Shown here: positions 13,429 through 19,750 of the stretch, in pieces
How positions within the stretch are numbered: the first letter of the stretch is position 1
Layout of the letters: each line of letters opens with the position of its first letter
Assembly (NCBI GenBank): GCA_002305615.1
Contig: DBPU01000115.1
Coordinates: forward strand, 1 to 19,750
Source: Verrucomicrobia bacterium UBA1412
Lineage (GTDB): Bacteria > Verrucomicrobiota > Verrucomicrobiia > Limisphaerales > UBA1412
Direction: 5' to 3'
Length of the DNA: 19,750 bases
Notes under the pieces: model-generated
What the model was told of the DNA's origin: nothing
Database searches by the model: none
Seen by the model: the letters and a program-made list of their open reading frames with translations, nothing else
Made by a program: the position numbers and the translations under genes

Positions 13429-14805
13429 TTAATCTACAAATGCCGGTTTGAGTTTGGGGTCATTCAGCTCCAAACGGTAGAGGATCTGGTTGTAGTCGTA
13501 TCGGGCCGTCGGGAAAGCGTGGTTCTCGAAGGTCGTCGTGTAGGTGCCTTCAAAGAGAAGATACGGCTCATCGGCTGCGACCAGCTCCGGATGCAATCTG
13601 GGATTGTAAAAAGTATAGCGGTCATGGGAGAGGACCCGGACCGCTTTACCCCAGGGGCCCAGAGGTGATTTGGCCTCGGCATACCAGAGGTCTCCCAGAT
13701 AGGAAGATTTCCCCCCTGACTGAACAAAAACGGTGACCCAGCGCTGGCGGTATTGGCTCCACTGGACCGAACCGGTGTGGAGCCGGACGGTTTCCTCTCC
13801 CTCGGCTGAGTCGAGCGAGCGAGGGGATTCCACCTTTTCCCACGCATCGGGATTGAGCCAATCCTCATAGGTTGCTCTGCATTTGAGCCGGGGCAGAGGG
13901 TCGCCGAAAAGGACCCAATCTATCCCCGTCTTCTCATCTTTCCAAAAGATGGGGTGGCCATCAGGCAGTGTGGGAGAGGGCTTGCCTGAGGATTTTTCCC
14001 AGAGCATGAGGGTGCGTTCAAATTCCTTTTTTTCATCGTTCCAGACTGAGAGCCCTTTCTCATAGGCATCCAGAGGCGGCTTGATTTTATTATAGACCGT
14101 GCAGAGCCGCTCCCGTCCGTTTTTATCTTTGAGGGTGAGAGTGCCACTGATCCAGGTGGGACCCTCGCCCGGCAGTTTGGCGACGCCGCGGATCTTGCCC
14201 CCCTCATCACGGAATAAATCGAAGACAACCTGAAGCGGCGGCTCAGCGGGGAATTTGGGAGAGAGAGCCGTAGTCGCAGCGGAGGTGTGGAAGATTCCCA
14301 GAGGGTAGCCGGGCAGCGATGTATCACCCCAGGCCCAGAAAACCCGGTCTCCATAAATCGTCGTTTGCACGCTGTCGCAGCCGATAACCCCGGTATCGAC
14401 CCAATCGGGCATCAATCCGCATTTTTTACTTTCCGCAAAGAGTCCGCTCCCAGTCAATCTACCGATTCGCCGGGCGATACTCTCGCGCTCGACCTTGACC
14501 GTGGTTTCTCCGCCCGGAGTCGGTTTCAGGCGCACGCCCCGGTAGCCGAAGCCATCCTTGGGCACCGTGTAACCATGACCGCTAATATCGAACCAAACTT
14601 CCTGATTCATCAGGTCCGGTTCATCAAAAGCGATGACGCCTGCATTATCGCTGACGAAACGGATATGGCCGACGGTCTTCAGCTCGACCAAGGGGACCGG
14701 CCAGCCGTTTTCGCTATCCACTACTTGAATCCGGTAGGGTTCAGCGGCCTGCAGAGAGCAGAGGGATGCCGCCAGGAGGAATATACTGAATAATTTCGTT
14801 TTCAT
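13429..14805 (-). CDS. Secreted protein of unknown function, planctomycete/verrucomicrobial type
   Basis: A signal peptide (MKTKLFSIFLLAASLCSLQA, cleavage at 21/22) and CGGAG 6-7 bp before ATG fix the start at 14805; the open frame runs further upstream into comM but without sense. Residues 24-108 look like a carboxypeptidase-regulatory/beta-sandwich domain (IQVVDSENGWPVPLVELKTV). The rest (115-458) is a repeated beta-strand pattern, perhaps a propeller like GH43/DUF4185, with VIGCDSVQTTIYGDRVFWAW, WGDTSLPGYPLGIFH, GEGPTWISGTLTL and YTFYNPRLHPE. I recall similar secreted proteins from planctomycetes, with no assigned function. It lies 22 bp downstream of comM on the same strand and converges with the glycosidase gene, 17 bp away. 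A carbohydrate role is a guess from context. Confidence 0.72.
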   Translation of the reverse strand: MKTKLFSIFLLAASLCSLQAAEPYRIQVVDSENGWPVPLVELKTVGHIRFVSDNAGVIAFDEPDLMNQEVWFDISGHGYTVPKDGFGYRGVRLKPTPGGETTVKVERESIARRIGRLTGSGLFAESKKCGLMPDWVDTGVIGCDSVQTTIYGDRVFWAWGDTSLPGYPLGIFHTSAATTALSPKFPAEPPLQVVFDLFRDEGGKIRGVAKLPGEGPTWISGTLTLKDKNGRERLCTVYNKIKPPLDAYEKGLSVWNDEKKEFERTLMLWEKSSGKPSPTLPDGHPIFWKDEKTGIDWVLFGDPLPRLKCRATYEDWLNPDAWEKVESPRSLDSAEGEETVRLHTGSVQWSQYRQRWVTVFVQSGGKSSYLGDLWYAEAKSPLGPWGKAVRVLSHDRYTFYNPRLHPELVAADEPYLLFEGTYTTTFENHAFPTARYDYNQILYRLELNDPKLKPAFVD

Positions 14806-14827
14806 TTTTGCTCCGGTAGCCGAGGTC

Positions 14828-16369
14828 TCAGGATATAAAGCTCCAGACTTGCCGGTCCAGGTTTCTGTATTGGCTGGCCTCCATGATGTGTTGAGTCTGG
14901 ATTTCATCGGAGTTATCCAGGTCGGCAATCGTGCGGGCAACTTTGCGGATGCGGTCATAGGCACGCGCGCTCAGCTGGAGTTCATTCATGGCCATTTTGA
15001 GCAGGTTCAGGCAATCGGCATTGAGGTTGCAGAAATTTTTGAGCTCGCGGCTTCCCATCCGGGCATTGGAGCGGATATTCGGGGATTGTTTGAAGCGCTC
15101 AATCTGTCTCTGCCGGGCAGCGATGACCCGTTTGCGTATTTCCGCCGAGCTCTCTGCAGGCTCCTGGTTGGAGGAGATGTAGCGGAAGGGAACGGTCGGA
15201 ACCTCGATATGCAGGTCGATACGGTCCAGGAGCGGCCCCGAGATGCGCCCCAGATAGCACTGAATCTGTCGCGGTGAGCTGCGGGATTCCTGGGGCATCT
15301 TCCCGTCCGGGGAGGGATTCATGGCGGCAATCAGCATCAGCTCGGTCGGGAAGACAAGGGTGCCCGAAGCTCGGGAGATGGTCACGAAACCATCCTCCAG
15401 CGGCTGGCGCAAGGTTTCCAGGACGGTTCGCTTGAATTCAGGCAGCTCATCCAGAAAGAGGACTCCGTGGTGAGCCAAGGTGATTTCTCCGGGAGCTGGT
15501 GTGCTGCCGCCGCCCAGGAGCCCGACATTGCTGGCCGTGTGATGAGGTGCGCGGAAAGGACGCTCGGTTAAAATATGCTGCCCCGGCTTGAGCAGCCCCA
15601 TAATGCTGTGTATCTGGGTAACTTCCAGAGCTTCCTCCAGAGTCATGGGAGGCAAGATGGAGGGGAGTCTGCGGGCCAGCATTGATTTACCGGTTCCCGG
15701 AGGTCCCACCATAATGAGGTTATGGGCTCCGGCAGCGGCGATTTCCAGTGCGCGCTTGACCGATTCCTGGCCTTTGACGTCGGCGAAATCGAGAATTGTA
15801 TCGGGGCGGTTATTGAGAAGCTCCTGGAAACTCTCTTTTACCGGTTCCAGGGGTGTTTCGCCGCGCAAAAAAGAAACCAGCTGGGCCAGAGATTCCACAG
15901 GGTAGACCTCAATGCCGGAAACCAGAGCTCCTTCCAGAGCATTTTCCGCAGGCAGGAAGATACCTTTCTTGCCCGATTCGCGCGCGCACAGAGCCATGGA
16001 GAGAGCTCCGTGAATGGGGCGCACAGTTCCGTTGAGGGCCAGTTCCCCGGCAAAGAGATGGTCCTCCAGATAGGGCGAGCTGATTTGATCGGTGGCGGCA
16101 AGGGTGGCAACCGCAATCGCCAAGTCGAAGCTGGGACCCTCTTTCCTGATATCTGCCGGGGCGAGGTTCACGGTGACGAGCCCCAGGGGCTCCTGCAAAG
16201 CTGAGTTGCGCAGGGCAGGGCGAAGGCGCTCGCGAGCCTCTCTGACGGCGGCATCCGGCAGCCCCACAATGGCGATAGAAAACGTATCAGCCAGAATAGA
16301 GCTTACTTCCACTTCGACCAGCACGGGGCTGATTCCTTGCACCGTTGCTGAATAAACCTTAGAAATCAC
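14828..16369 (-). CDS. comM: ComM/YifB family Mg-chelatase-like AAA+ ATPase
   Basis: ComM is a hexameric AAA+ helicase that promotes branch migration during natural transformation. All parts are present in 513 residues: N-terminal Lon-protease-like ChlI domain (VYSATVQGISPVLVEVEV, GLPDAAVREARERLRPAL), Walker A GPPGTGKS (222-229), Walker B VLFLDE (303-308), SGPLLDRIDLHIEVP (377-391) and the Mg-chelatase C-terminal domain (LSARAYDRIRKVARTIADL). The usual NPCPCG...C.C zinc-type cluster is replaced by NPSPDGKMPQESRSSP (351-366). The start is GTG with no Shine-Dalgarno, yet it matches the family's N-terminus exactly. Likely first gene of a transcript that may include the secreted protein gene downstream. 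Competence itself is not proven by one gene. Confidence 0.93.
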   Translation of the reverse strand: MISKVYSATVQGISPVLVEVEVSSILADTFSIAIVGLPDAAVREARERLRPALRNSALQEPLGLVTVNLAPADIRKEGPSFDLAIAVATLAATDQISSPYLEDHLFAGELALNGTVRPIHGALSMALCARESGKKGIFLPAENALEGALVSGIEVYPVESLAQLVSFLRGETPLEPVKESFQELLNNRPDTILDFADVKGQESVKRALEIAAAGAHNLIMVGPPGTGKSMLARRLPSILPPMTLEEALEVTQIHSIMGLLKPGQHILTERPFRAPHHTASNVGLLGGGSTPAPGEITLAHHGVLFLDELPEFKRTVLETLRQPLEDGFVTISRASGTLVFPTELMLIAAMNPSPDGKMPQESRSSPRQIQCYLGRISGPLLDRIDLHIEVPTVPFRYISSNQEPAESSAEIRKRVIAARQRQIERFKQSPNIRSNARMGSRELKNFCNLNADCLNLLKMAMNELQLSARAYDRIRKVARTIADLDNSDEIQTQHIMEASQYRNLDRQVWSFIS

Positions 16370-16377
16370 GGGTAGAT

Positions 16378-16404
16378 TCTATAAAGAGGAGAAAACTTTG
16401 GCAA
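16378..16404 (-). promoter_or_regulatory. Candidate comM promoter
   Basis: On the minus strand TTGCCA (16399-16404) precedes TATAGA (16378-16383) by 15 bp. Transcription would start almost at the GTG, which fits a leaderless message and the absence of a Shine-Dalgarno. The spacer is short, so this is tentative. Confidence 0.35.
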
Positions 16405-16439
16405 AGCATAATTCCGGGAGTCCGCTCAAATTTTGCCAA
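16398..16439. repeat. Inverted repeat TTGGCAAA / TTTGCCAA in the comM-XRE gap
   Basis: Two 8-bp perfect arms (16398-16405 and 16432-16439) flank 26 bp between the divergent genes. The left arm overlaps the candidate comM -35 element. It could be a pair of regulator half-sites. Confidence 0.35.
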
Positions 16440-16497
16440 TAGACCGGGGATAATGGGATTAAAAGGGGTGATTTTATAAATTTATTTCTCGTCAAGA

Positions 16498-16526
16498 TTG
16501 ACAGGGGAGTGTTGTATCATTATTAC
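16498..16526 (+). promoter_or_regulatory. Sigma70-like promoter of the XRE-ImmA pair
   Basis: A consensus -35 TTGACA (16498-16503) and TATTAC (16521-16526) lie 17 bp apart, the best -35 in the window. Start of transcription would be near 16533, about 30 nt before the ATG. Confidence 0.75.
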
Positions 16527-16529
16527 AAC
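16511..16529. promoter_or_regulatory. Palindromic operator over the XRE promoter -10
   Basis: GTTGTA-TCATTAT-TACAAC is a perfect 6-7-6 inverted repeat that covers the whole -10 element. A repressor dimer bound here would block RNA polymerase. The natural candidate is the XRE protein encoded just downstream (autorepression); this link is inference. Confidence 0.6.
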
Positions 16530-16561
16530 AGTGCTGAGTGTTGGGAGATGAGGTGAGATAG

Positions 16562-16945
16562 ATGAGTAATGATGTAAAAACTTTTGCGGATTTGCTGAAG
16601 AGTTTGCGCCGTCAGGCCAAGCTGAGCTTGAGGGATTTGGCTCGGAAAGCGGCCGATGATCCGGCCAATATCAGCAGGATTGAGCGCCGGCTGAGGGCGG
16701 CCCCCGGAGATGATGTGACTGAGCGCTTTGCCAAAGCACTGGGGCTTATTCCCCAGAGCGATGAATGGGTTCAATTTATGGAAATGGCGGCACTCTCACG
16801 CAGAGAGCTGCCCAGGGATATTACGGAGGAAGAGCTGGTTTCAGAGCTTCCGGTGTTTCTGCAGGCTTTAAAGGGGAAAAGGCTTCCGGTGGAAGATCTG
16901 TTGGAGTTGAAAGATACGTTATTTGGAGAACTGAAACCACGATGA
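16562..16945 (+). CDS. XRE-family helix-turn-helix regulator
   Basis: The 127-residue protein starts with a Cro/C1-type helix-turn-helix (about 8-60: FADLLKSLRRQAKLSLRDLA, then NISRIERRLRAAPGDDVTER), which binds palindromic operators as a dimer. The remainder (62-127) is acidic-helical and probably serves dimerisation or contact with its partner. GAGGTGAGA precedes the ATG. Its stop overlaps the start of the ImmA-like gene in ATGA (16942-16945), so the two are translated in fixed ratio. XRE plus ImmA/IrrE pairs control mobile elements (ImmR-ImmA of ICEBs1), phage switches or stress genes (DdrO-IrrE), and some act as toxin-antitoxin systems. No mobile genes are seen nearby. It probably represses its own promoter. 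Confidence 0.88.
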   Translation: MSNDVKTFADLLKSLRRQAKLSLRDLARKAADDPANISRIERRLRAAPGDDVTERFAKALGLIPQSDEWVQFMEMAALSRRELPRDITEEELVSELPVFLQALKGKRLPVEDLLELKDTLFGELKPR

Positions 16946-17559
16946 ATTTGCCTAAATTAAAATCCGACGATATTTATATACGAGTAAAGGAATTCGTTTC
17001 CAGCCTTAAGAGTTATGACGTGCCGGTGGATATTGAAGGGATTATTGAATCCCAGAATATTGAAATTATTCCTGTTCCTTTTCTCAAGAGAAAATTTGGT
17101 GTCGAATCCGCTACGAACAGTAAATTTGATAAAATTTATGTTGATCGCAGTCGTTATCGATCCGAAAGATACTACGTGCATGTGCGCTATGCGATGGCTT
17201 ATGAGCTGGGGCACATCGTGATGCATCGTGGAATTCTTAATTCAAATAACTCTTATAAAACGACAGAGGAGTGGTTGCGTTTTATGCGGAGAGACGAAGA
17301 CTGGGAGTATTGGATTTTGAAATATCAGGCAAATGTTTTTGCCAGAGCGATATTGGTTCCGGAAGAACCACTGTTCAAAGCTGTTGAAGAGTTGGAAGAT
17401 GATGCCGAGCTTGCAATGCTATTCGGTGTCACAGCGGTTATGTTTCGACGACGCATCACCGATAATGACAAAGTGTTAGATGCCGTAAACAGCATCGTTG
17501 AAAAGAGAGATAATGACCGTCTCAGAACGATTATTAACAGCTACTTTAAGCTAAACTAA
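16942..17559 (+). CDS. ImmA/IrrE-like protein with degenerate zinc site
   Basis: The 205-residue protein has the layout of ImmA/IrrE peptidases (PF06114), which cleave a partner XRE repressor. The catalytic helix reads AMAYELGHIVMH (84-95): the general-base E88 and H91 remain but the first His of HExxH is Tyr87 (TAT). The second motif, normally ExxAN-F-A--L--P, is KYQANVFARAILVP (127-140), with Lys127 in place of the third zinc ligand. H95 persists. So classic zinc catalysis is doubtful and the protein may work as a binding sensor or anti-repressor. The gene is visibly richer in A and T than its neighbours, hinting at transfer. Start overlaps the XRE stop (ATGA); the 3' end overlaps hisH by 9 bp on the other strand. 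Confidence 0.8.
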   Translation: MNLPKLKSDDIYIRVKEFVSSLKSYDVPVDIEGIIESQNIEIIPVPFLKRKFGVESATNSKFDKIYVDRSRYRSERYYVHVRYAMAYELGHIVMHRGILNSNNSYKTTEEWLRFMRRDEDWEYWILKYQANVFARAILVPEEPLFKAVEELEDDAELAMLFGVTAVMFRRRITDNDKVLDAVNSIVEKRDNDRLRTIINSYFKLN

Positions 17560-18165
17560 ATCAAGGAAGTTGCGGAGGATGCGGAGGCCGACCTGCTGGC
17601 TTTTTTCGGGGTGGAACTGGACGGCGAAGACGTTGTCGCGCCAGGCGCTGGAGGTGAATGTGTCGCCATACTCGGTTTGGGTTGCGGCGATCGCGGCATC
17701 CTCAGGGACCGGGTAAAAGCTGTGGACGAAATAGACGTAGCTGCCCGGGGTGACGCCTTTATAGAGAGGGCAGGCGGGATTGAGAATGGAGAGACTATTC
17801 CAGCCGATCTGCGGGATTTTAATGGAGGGATGGTCGTTGAATCGGCGGACGTTGCCTTTGAAAACGCCCAGCCCCGGTTCGATACTCTGGAATTCCTGGC
17901 TTCGTTCGAAAAGTGCCTGGTAGCCGACACAGATACCCAGGAAGGGCTTGCCTGATCTGATAAATTGCAGGAGCGGCGCATCAAGCTTCTGGCGGCGGAT
18001 GGCGGCCATGCAGTCATCGAAAGCGCCCACGCCGGGCAGTACGACTGCTTGAGCCTGGGCCATTTTCTCGGGCTCGCTGATTCTGCAGATATCCGCTCCC
18101 AGGTGCTGGAAAGCTTTCTGGACGCTGTTCAGGTTGCCCGAACCGTAATCAATAAGTGCTATCAA
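17551..18165 (-). CDS. hisH: Imidazole glycerol phosphate synthase, glutaminase subunit HisH
   Basis: HisH releases ammonia from glutamine for HisF, which makes imidazole glycerol phosphate in histidine synthesis. The class I amidotransferase triad is complete: Cys79 in LGICVGYQ, His185 and Glu187 in VQFHPEKS. PGVGAF (44-49) and GWNSL (121-125) are also typical, and the N-terminus IALIDYGSGNLNSVQ is diagnostic. Length 204 is normal. The start is TTG with no Shine-Dalgarno, chosen because it matches the family start and no other initiator is in frame. hisF is not in the window, so it must lie elsewhere. hisH is the last of a same-strand series (26 bp after the FmdB-like gene) and its stop overlaps the end of the convergent ImmA-like gene. 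Confidence 0.94.
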   Translation of the reverse strand: MIALIDYGSGNLNSVQKAFQHLGADICRISEPEKMAQAQAVVLPGVGAFDDCMAAIRRQKLDAPLLQFIRSGKPFLGICVGYQALFERSQEFQSIEPGLGVFKGNVRRFNDHPSIKIPQIGWNSLSILNPACPLYKGVTPGSYVYFVHSFYPVPEDAAIAATQTEYGDTFTSSAWRDNVFAVQFHPEKSQQVGLRILRNFLDLV

Positions 18166-18191
18166 AGTGAGTAAAGGATAGAGAGTCGGGA

Positions 18192-18467
18192 TTACTGGCG
18201 CTCATATTCGCCTTTGCTGGTCCGTTTAAGAACGGTAAAGCCGGCTTTCTTGGCGTCACTGATCGAGACTGGTTTGGTGTAATGGGGTGTGTTGAAAAGA
18301 GAGATAATTTTGCGCACCGGTTTATGGCAGAGAGGGCAATCCTCGAGCTCCGGAGCATCGATCGGGCGGTTGAGCGCAAAGCGGCCCCTGCAAATCTTGC
18401 AGAGAGACTCCAATGACGCATTCTCCTCTCCCTTGGGAGGAATTACTTCATATTCGTAAAGAGGCAT
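18192..18467 (-). CDS. FmdB-type zinc ribbon protein
   Basis: This small 91-residue protein begins MPLYEYEV, like FmdB regulatory-type proteins (MPxYEYxC), and has two CxxC pairs, CKIC (23-26) and CPLC (44-47), which together would hold one zinc in a ribbon. The first pair is shifted about 13 residues later than usual by the insert PPKGEENASLESL. A tail (60-91) is basic and may be disordered. The family is widespread and named from a regulator of formamidase genes, but its role in most bacteria is unknown. It lies 30 bp after the LysM gene and 26 bp before hisH on the same strand. No clear Shine-Dalgarno is visible. Family assignment is fair, function open. Confidence 0.75.
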   Translation of the reverse strand: MPLYEYEVIPPKGEENASLESLCKICRGRFALNRPIDAPELEDCPLCHKPVRKIISLFNTPHYTKPVSISDAKKAGFTVLKRTSKGEYERQ

Positions 18468-18497
18468 TTCTGGCTATCGAATCAAAGTTGAAACAGG

Positions 18498-19157
18498 TTA
18501 TTTACCGATCTCCGGGATGATGATTTTGCGGCCGACCCGTAATGAATTGGGGTTGAGCCCCGGGTTCGCCTTCAGGATCGCTTCCACGGAGGTATTGCCG
18601 CCGCTATTCTTGACCATCTTGACGATGCTTGAAAGAGTTTCGCCTTCTTTAACGGTCCACTCATAGACAGTCCCGTCTCCTGCAATTTCAGGCTTTTTGG
18701 AGGGTGTTGCTGCCGCCTTGGGGGTGCTCGGGATGGAGGCCGAAGGGGCGATCTTTGCCAGCTTATCGAGCTGTTTCAAAAGGCGTTCATTATCGCGCTG
18801 GCGGTCTTTTTCACTGGCCACGAAGCGGTTTTCCAAGGCGACCAAAGCGGTCTGGAGTTGCTTGACGCTGTCCAGACTGGCGGCAGAACTTAAGTCGGGC
18901 GGCGGTGGAGGCGTTTTCACGGCCTCGCGGAGCCGGGAGACCTCTTCGGCCATCACATTGTATTGACGTTGCAATTTATTGATGGCTTGGATGATTTCAG
19001 AGTGGGCCTGGGTGAGTTCCTCCACACGGGTGGAAAGAGCCCGGATGCGCTCCTGATAATAAGCAGCAGCGTCATCGCCCTGGGCAAAGAGATTTTGGCT
19101 CAAAGCAACGCTCACTCCCAGAGTGAGTAATAGTAGTATTCTGGCATAGCTTCTCAT
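18498..19157 (-). CDS. Exported LysM-domain protein with coiled coil
   Basis: A signal peptide (ARILLLLTLGVSVALS, cleavage near QNLFAQG, residue 26) shows export. Residues 33-80 (YYQERIRALSTRVEELTQAH and on) and about 96-135 are predicted coiled coils, split by a Pro stretch (KTPPPPPD). A Pro/Ala/Lys linker (138-160) leads to a LysM domain (164-215: YEWTVKEGETLSSIV, ANPGLNPNSLRVGRKIIIP), which binds peptidoglycan glycans. The protein is thus a cell-wall-anchored coiled-coil factor, perhaps in envelope division or architecture, resembling YbgF-like or EnvC-like helpers only in layout. No catalytic domain is seen. GGGAG lies about 11 bp before the ATG, and a 17-bp palindrome just upstream of that. 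Confidence 0.85.
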   Translation of the reverse strand: MRSYARILLLLTLGVSVALSQNLFAQGDDAAAYYQERIRALSTRVEELTQAHSEIIQAINKLQRQYNVMAEEVSRLREAVKTPPPPPDLSSAASLDSVKQLQTALVALENRFVASEKDRQRDNERLLKQLDKLAKIAPSASIPSTPKAAATPSKKPEIAGDGTVYEWTVKEGETLSSIVKMVKNSGGNTSVEAILKANPGLNPNSLRVGRKIIIPEIGK

Positions 19158-19174
19158 TTAAAAATAGCTCCCTT

Positions 19175-19191
19175 GTTCACCCTAGGTGAAC
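19175..19191. promoter_or_regulatory. Palindrome GTTCACC-CTA-GGTGAAC upstream of the LysM gene
   Basis: A perfect 7-3-7 inverted repeat ends 18 bp before the LysM gene start, next to its Shine-Dalgarno. It may be an operator or a leader hairpin limiting translation. No T-run follows on either strand, so it is not a standard terminator for the upstream yebC-like gene. Confidence 0.4.
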
Positions 19192-19255
19192 TCTAAAAGT
19201 CTAACCCTAATGCACCAACGCTGCAAGCCCTGAACGCCCCTAAAACCGGAAAGTG

Positions 19256-19750
19256 CTATTTAACGGCAGCCCAAACCCGGTGAACGTCGTCGTGATCTTC
19301 CAGTTCCTGGAGGAATTCTCCAACATCAATCCGTTCTTGTTCGGTCAGTTCCGGATAATTTTTGGGCAAGTACCCCAGTTCGCTGGTAACGATCTTCCAG
19401 CCTTTAGCGCCGAGTGCCATGGAGACCTCGTGAACGCCTGTGCGGTCAGTAACAAAACGGGCTCCAAGTGAGTCTTCCGGGATGTCGTTATTCTCCTCAT
19501 GGCTCAACAAATAGACCTCTTCTGCGCCGCATTCGATGGCGATCTCTTCAAGGTCGATTTCTCCTTCGGGTTGCAGGTATCCCTCGACCAGACCGACCAG
19601 GTCAAAGAGGAAGCGGTTGCTGCCTGCCGAACCCATAGTGCCTCTACGGAAGAGGACCCGCATTTCCGGTGCGGTCCGGTTCGGATTATCCGTATAAACT
19701 TCTACAATGACGGGCACCTTGTGCGGGGCGTACCCCTCGTAGATGATCTG
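19256..19750 (-). CDS. YebC/PmpR-family protein, C-terminal part (5' end outside window)
   Basis: The frame is open through the window edge, so the first part of the protein is missing; a GTG at 19717 is internal (it encodes Val). The visible 164 residues begin QIIYEGYAPHKVPVIVEVYT, matching the YEGYxPxGxxxxVExxTDNxNRTxxExR motif of the YebC family (TACO1 type). The rest fits the two C-terminal domains (SAGSNRFLFD, EELxIECGAEEV-like, FLQELEDHDDVHRVWAAV). YebC proteins have been described as transcription regulators and, more recently, as translation factors that relieve stalling at proline runs. The segment NRFLFD replaces the more common GSVxWxF, so this is a divergent branch. It leads the minus-strand series ending in hisH, with 98 bp before the LysM gene. 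Confidence 0.85.
   Translation of the reverse strand, partial: QIIYEGYAPHKVPVIVEVYTDNPNRTAPEMRVLFRRGTMGSAGSNRFLFDLVGLVEGYLQPEGEIDLEEIAIECGAEEVYLLSHEENNDIPEDSLGARFVTDRTGVHEVSMALGAKGWKIVTSELGYLPKNYPELTEQERIDVGEFLQELEDHDDVHRVWAAVK

Noticed and set aside
14806..14964. N-terminal extension of the unknown secreted protein into comM
   Set aside because: A signal peptide and Shine-Dalgarno at 14805 fit better; the extension is an out-of-frame reading of comM.
19192..19255. Possible minus-strand promoter for the LysM gene (TTGCAG or TTGGTG with TAGACT or TAGAGT, 17 bp)
   Set aside because: Two overlapping weak matches compete and neither is convincing.

Overview
The window reads as a chromosomal segment of a bacterium of the PVC group, most likely Verrucomicrobiota or the related Lentisphaerota/Kiritimatiellota. 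This is an inference from gene content: a Tat-exported sugar isomerase-like TIM barrel, a secreted ThuA-DUF1080 fusion, a NupG-type nucleoside symporter, a secreted LRR/Ig protein, and a secreted family I associate with planctomycetes and verrucomicrobia. No rRNA gene or marker tree was available to confirm it. Shine-Dalgarno sequences are patchy: some genes have clear ones (nadD, znuB, the XRE gene) and several have none.

Left part (1-5162). The end of a cysteine-free L33 gene and a cysteine-free S18 gene lead through a strong terminator to a complete zinc uptake operon, znuA-znuC-znuB. A 7-3-7 palindrome, a candidate Fur-family (Zur) operator, lies just before znuA. The pairing of C-minus ribosomal proteins with zinc import resembles actinobacterial zinc-starvation loci. 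On the other strand follows a nucleoside-symporter-like MFS protein with an extra C-terminal membrane helix and a soluble tail, then a tRNA-Gln(UUG) with its own promoter.

Middle (5163-14805). A stand-alone HPr gene has a good sigma70-type promoter and terminator. A secreted BspA-like LRR protein carrying an Ig-like domain is on the minus strand. A run of plus-strand genes follows: Tat-exported TIM-barrel protein, nadD, secreted ThuA-DUF1080 protein, terminator, and a secreted protein with a GH5-like domain followed by a second clan-A-like catalytic domain. Facing it on the minus strand is a secreted protein of unknown function, downstream of comM. Apart from nadD, this block looks devoted to extracytoplasmic carbohydrate processing.

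Right part (14828-19750). comM (with the usual Cys cluster missing) diverges from a two-gene XRE regulator/ImmA-like pair. The pair has a consensus-like promoter with a palindromic operator over its -10, and coupled ATGA translation. Its ImmA-like protein has lost two of the expected zinc ligands. It ends in a 9-bp convergent overlap with hisH, the last gene of a minus-strand series yebC-like (partial), LysM protein, FmdB-type zinc ribbon, hisH. No CRISPR array, insertion sequence, integrase or prophage gene was seen. The strongest leads are the zinc/ribosome locus, the degenerate ImmA module, the bicatalytic glycosidase with its ThuA-DUF1080/TIM-barrel neighbours, and the 13-helix transporter.
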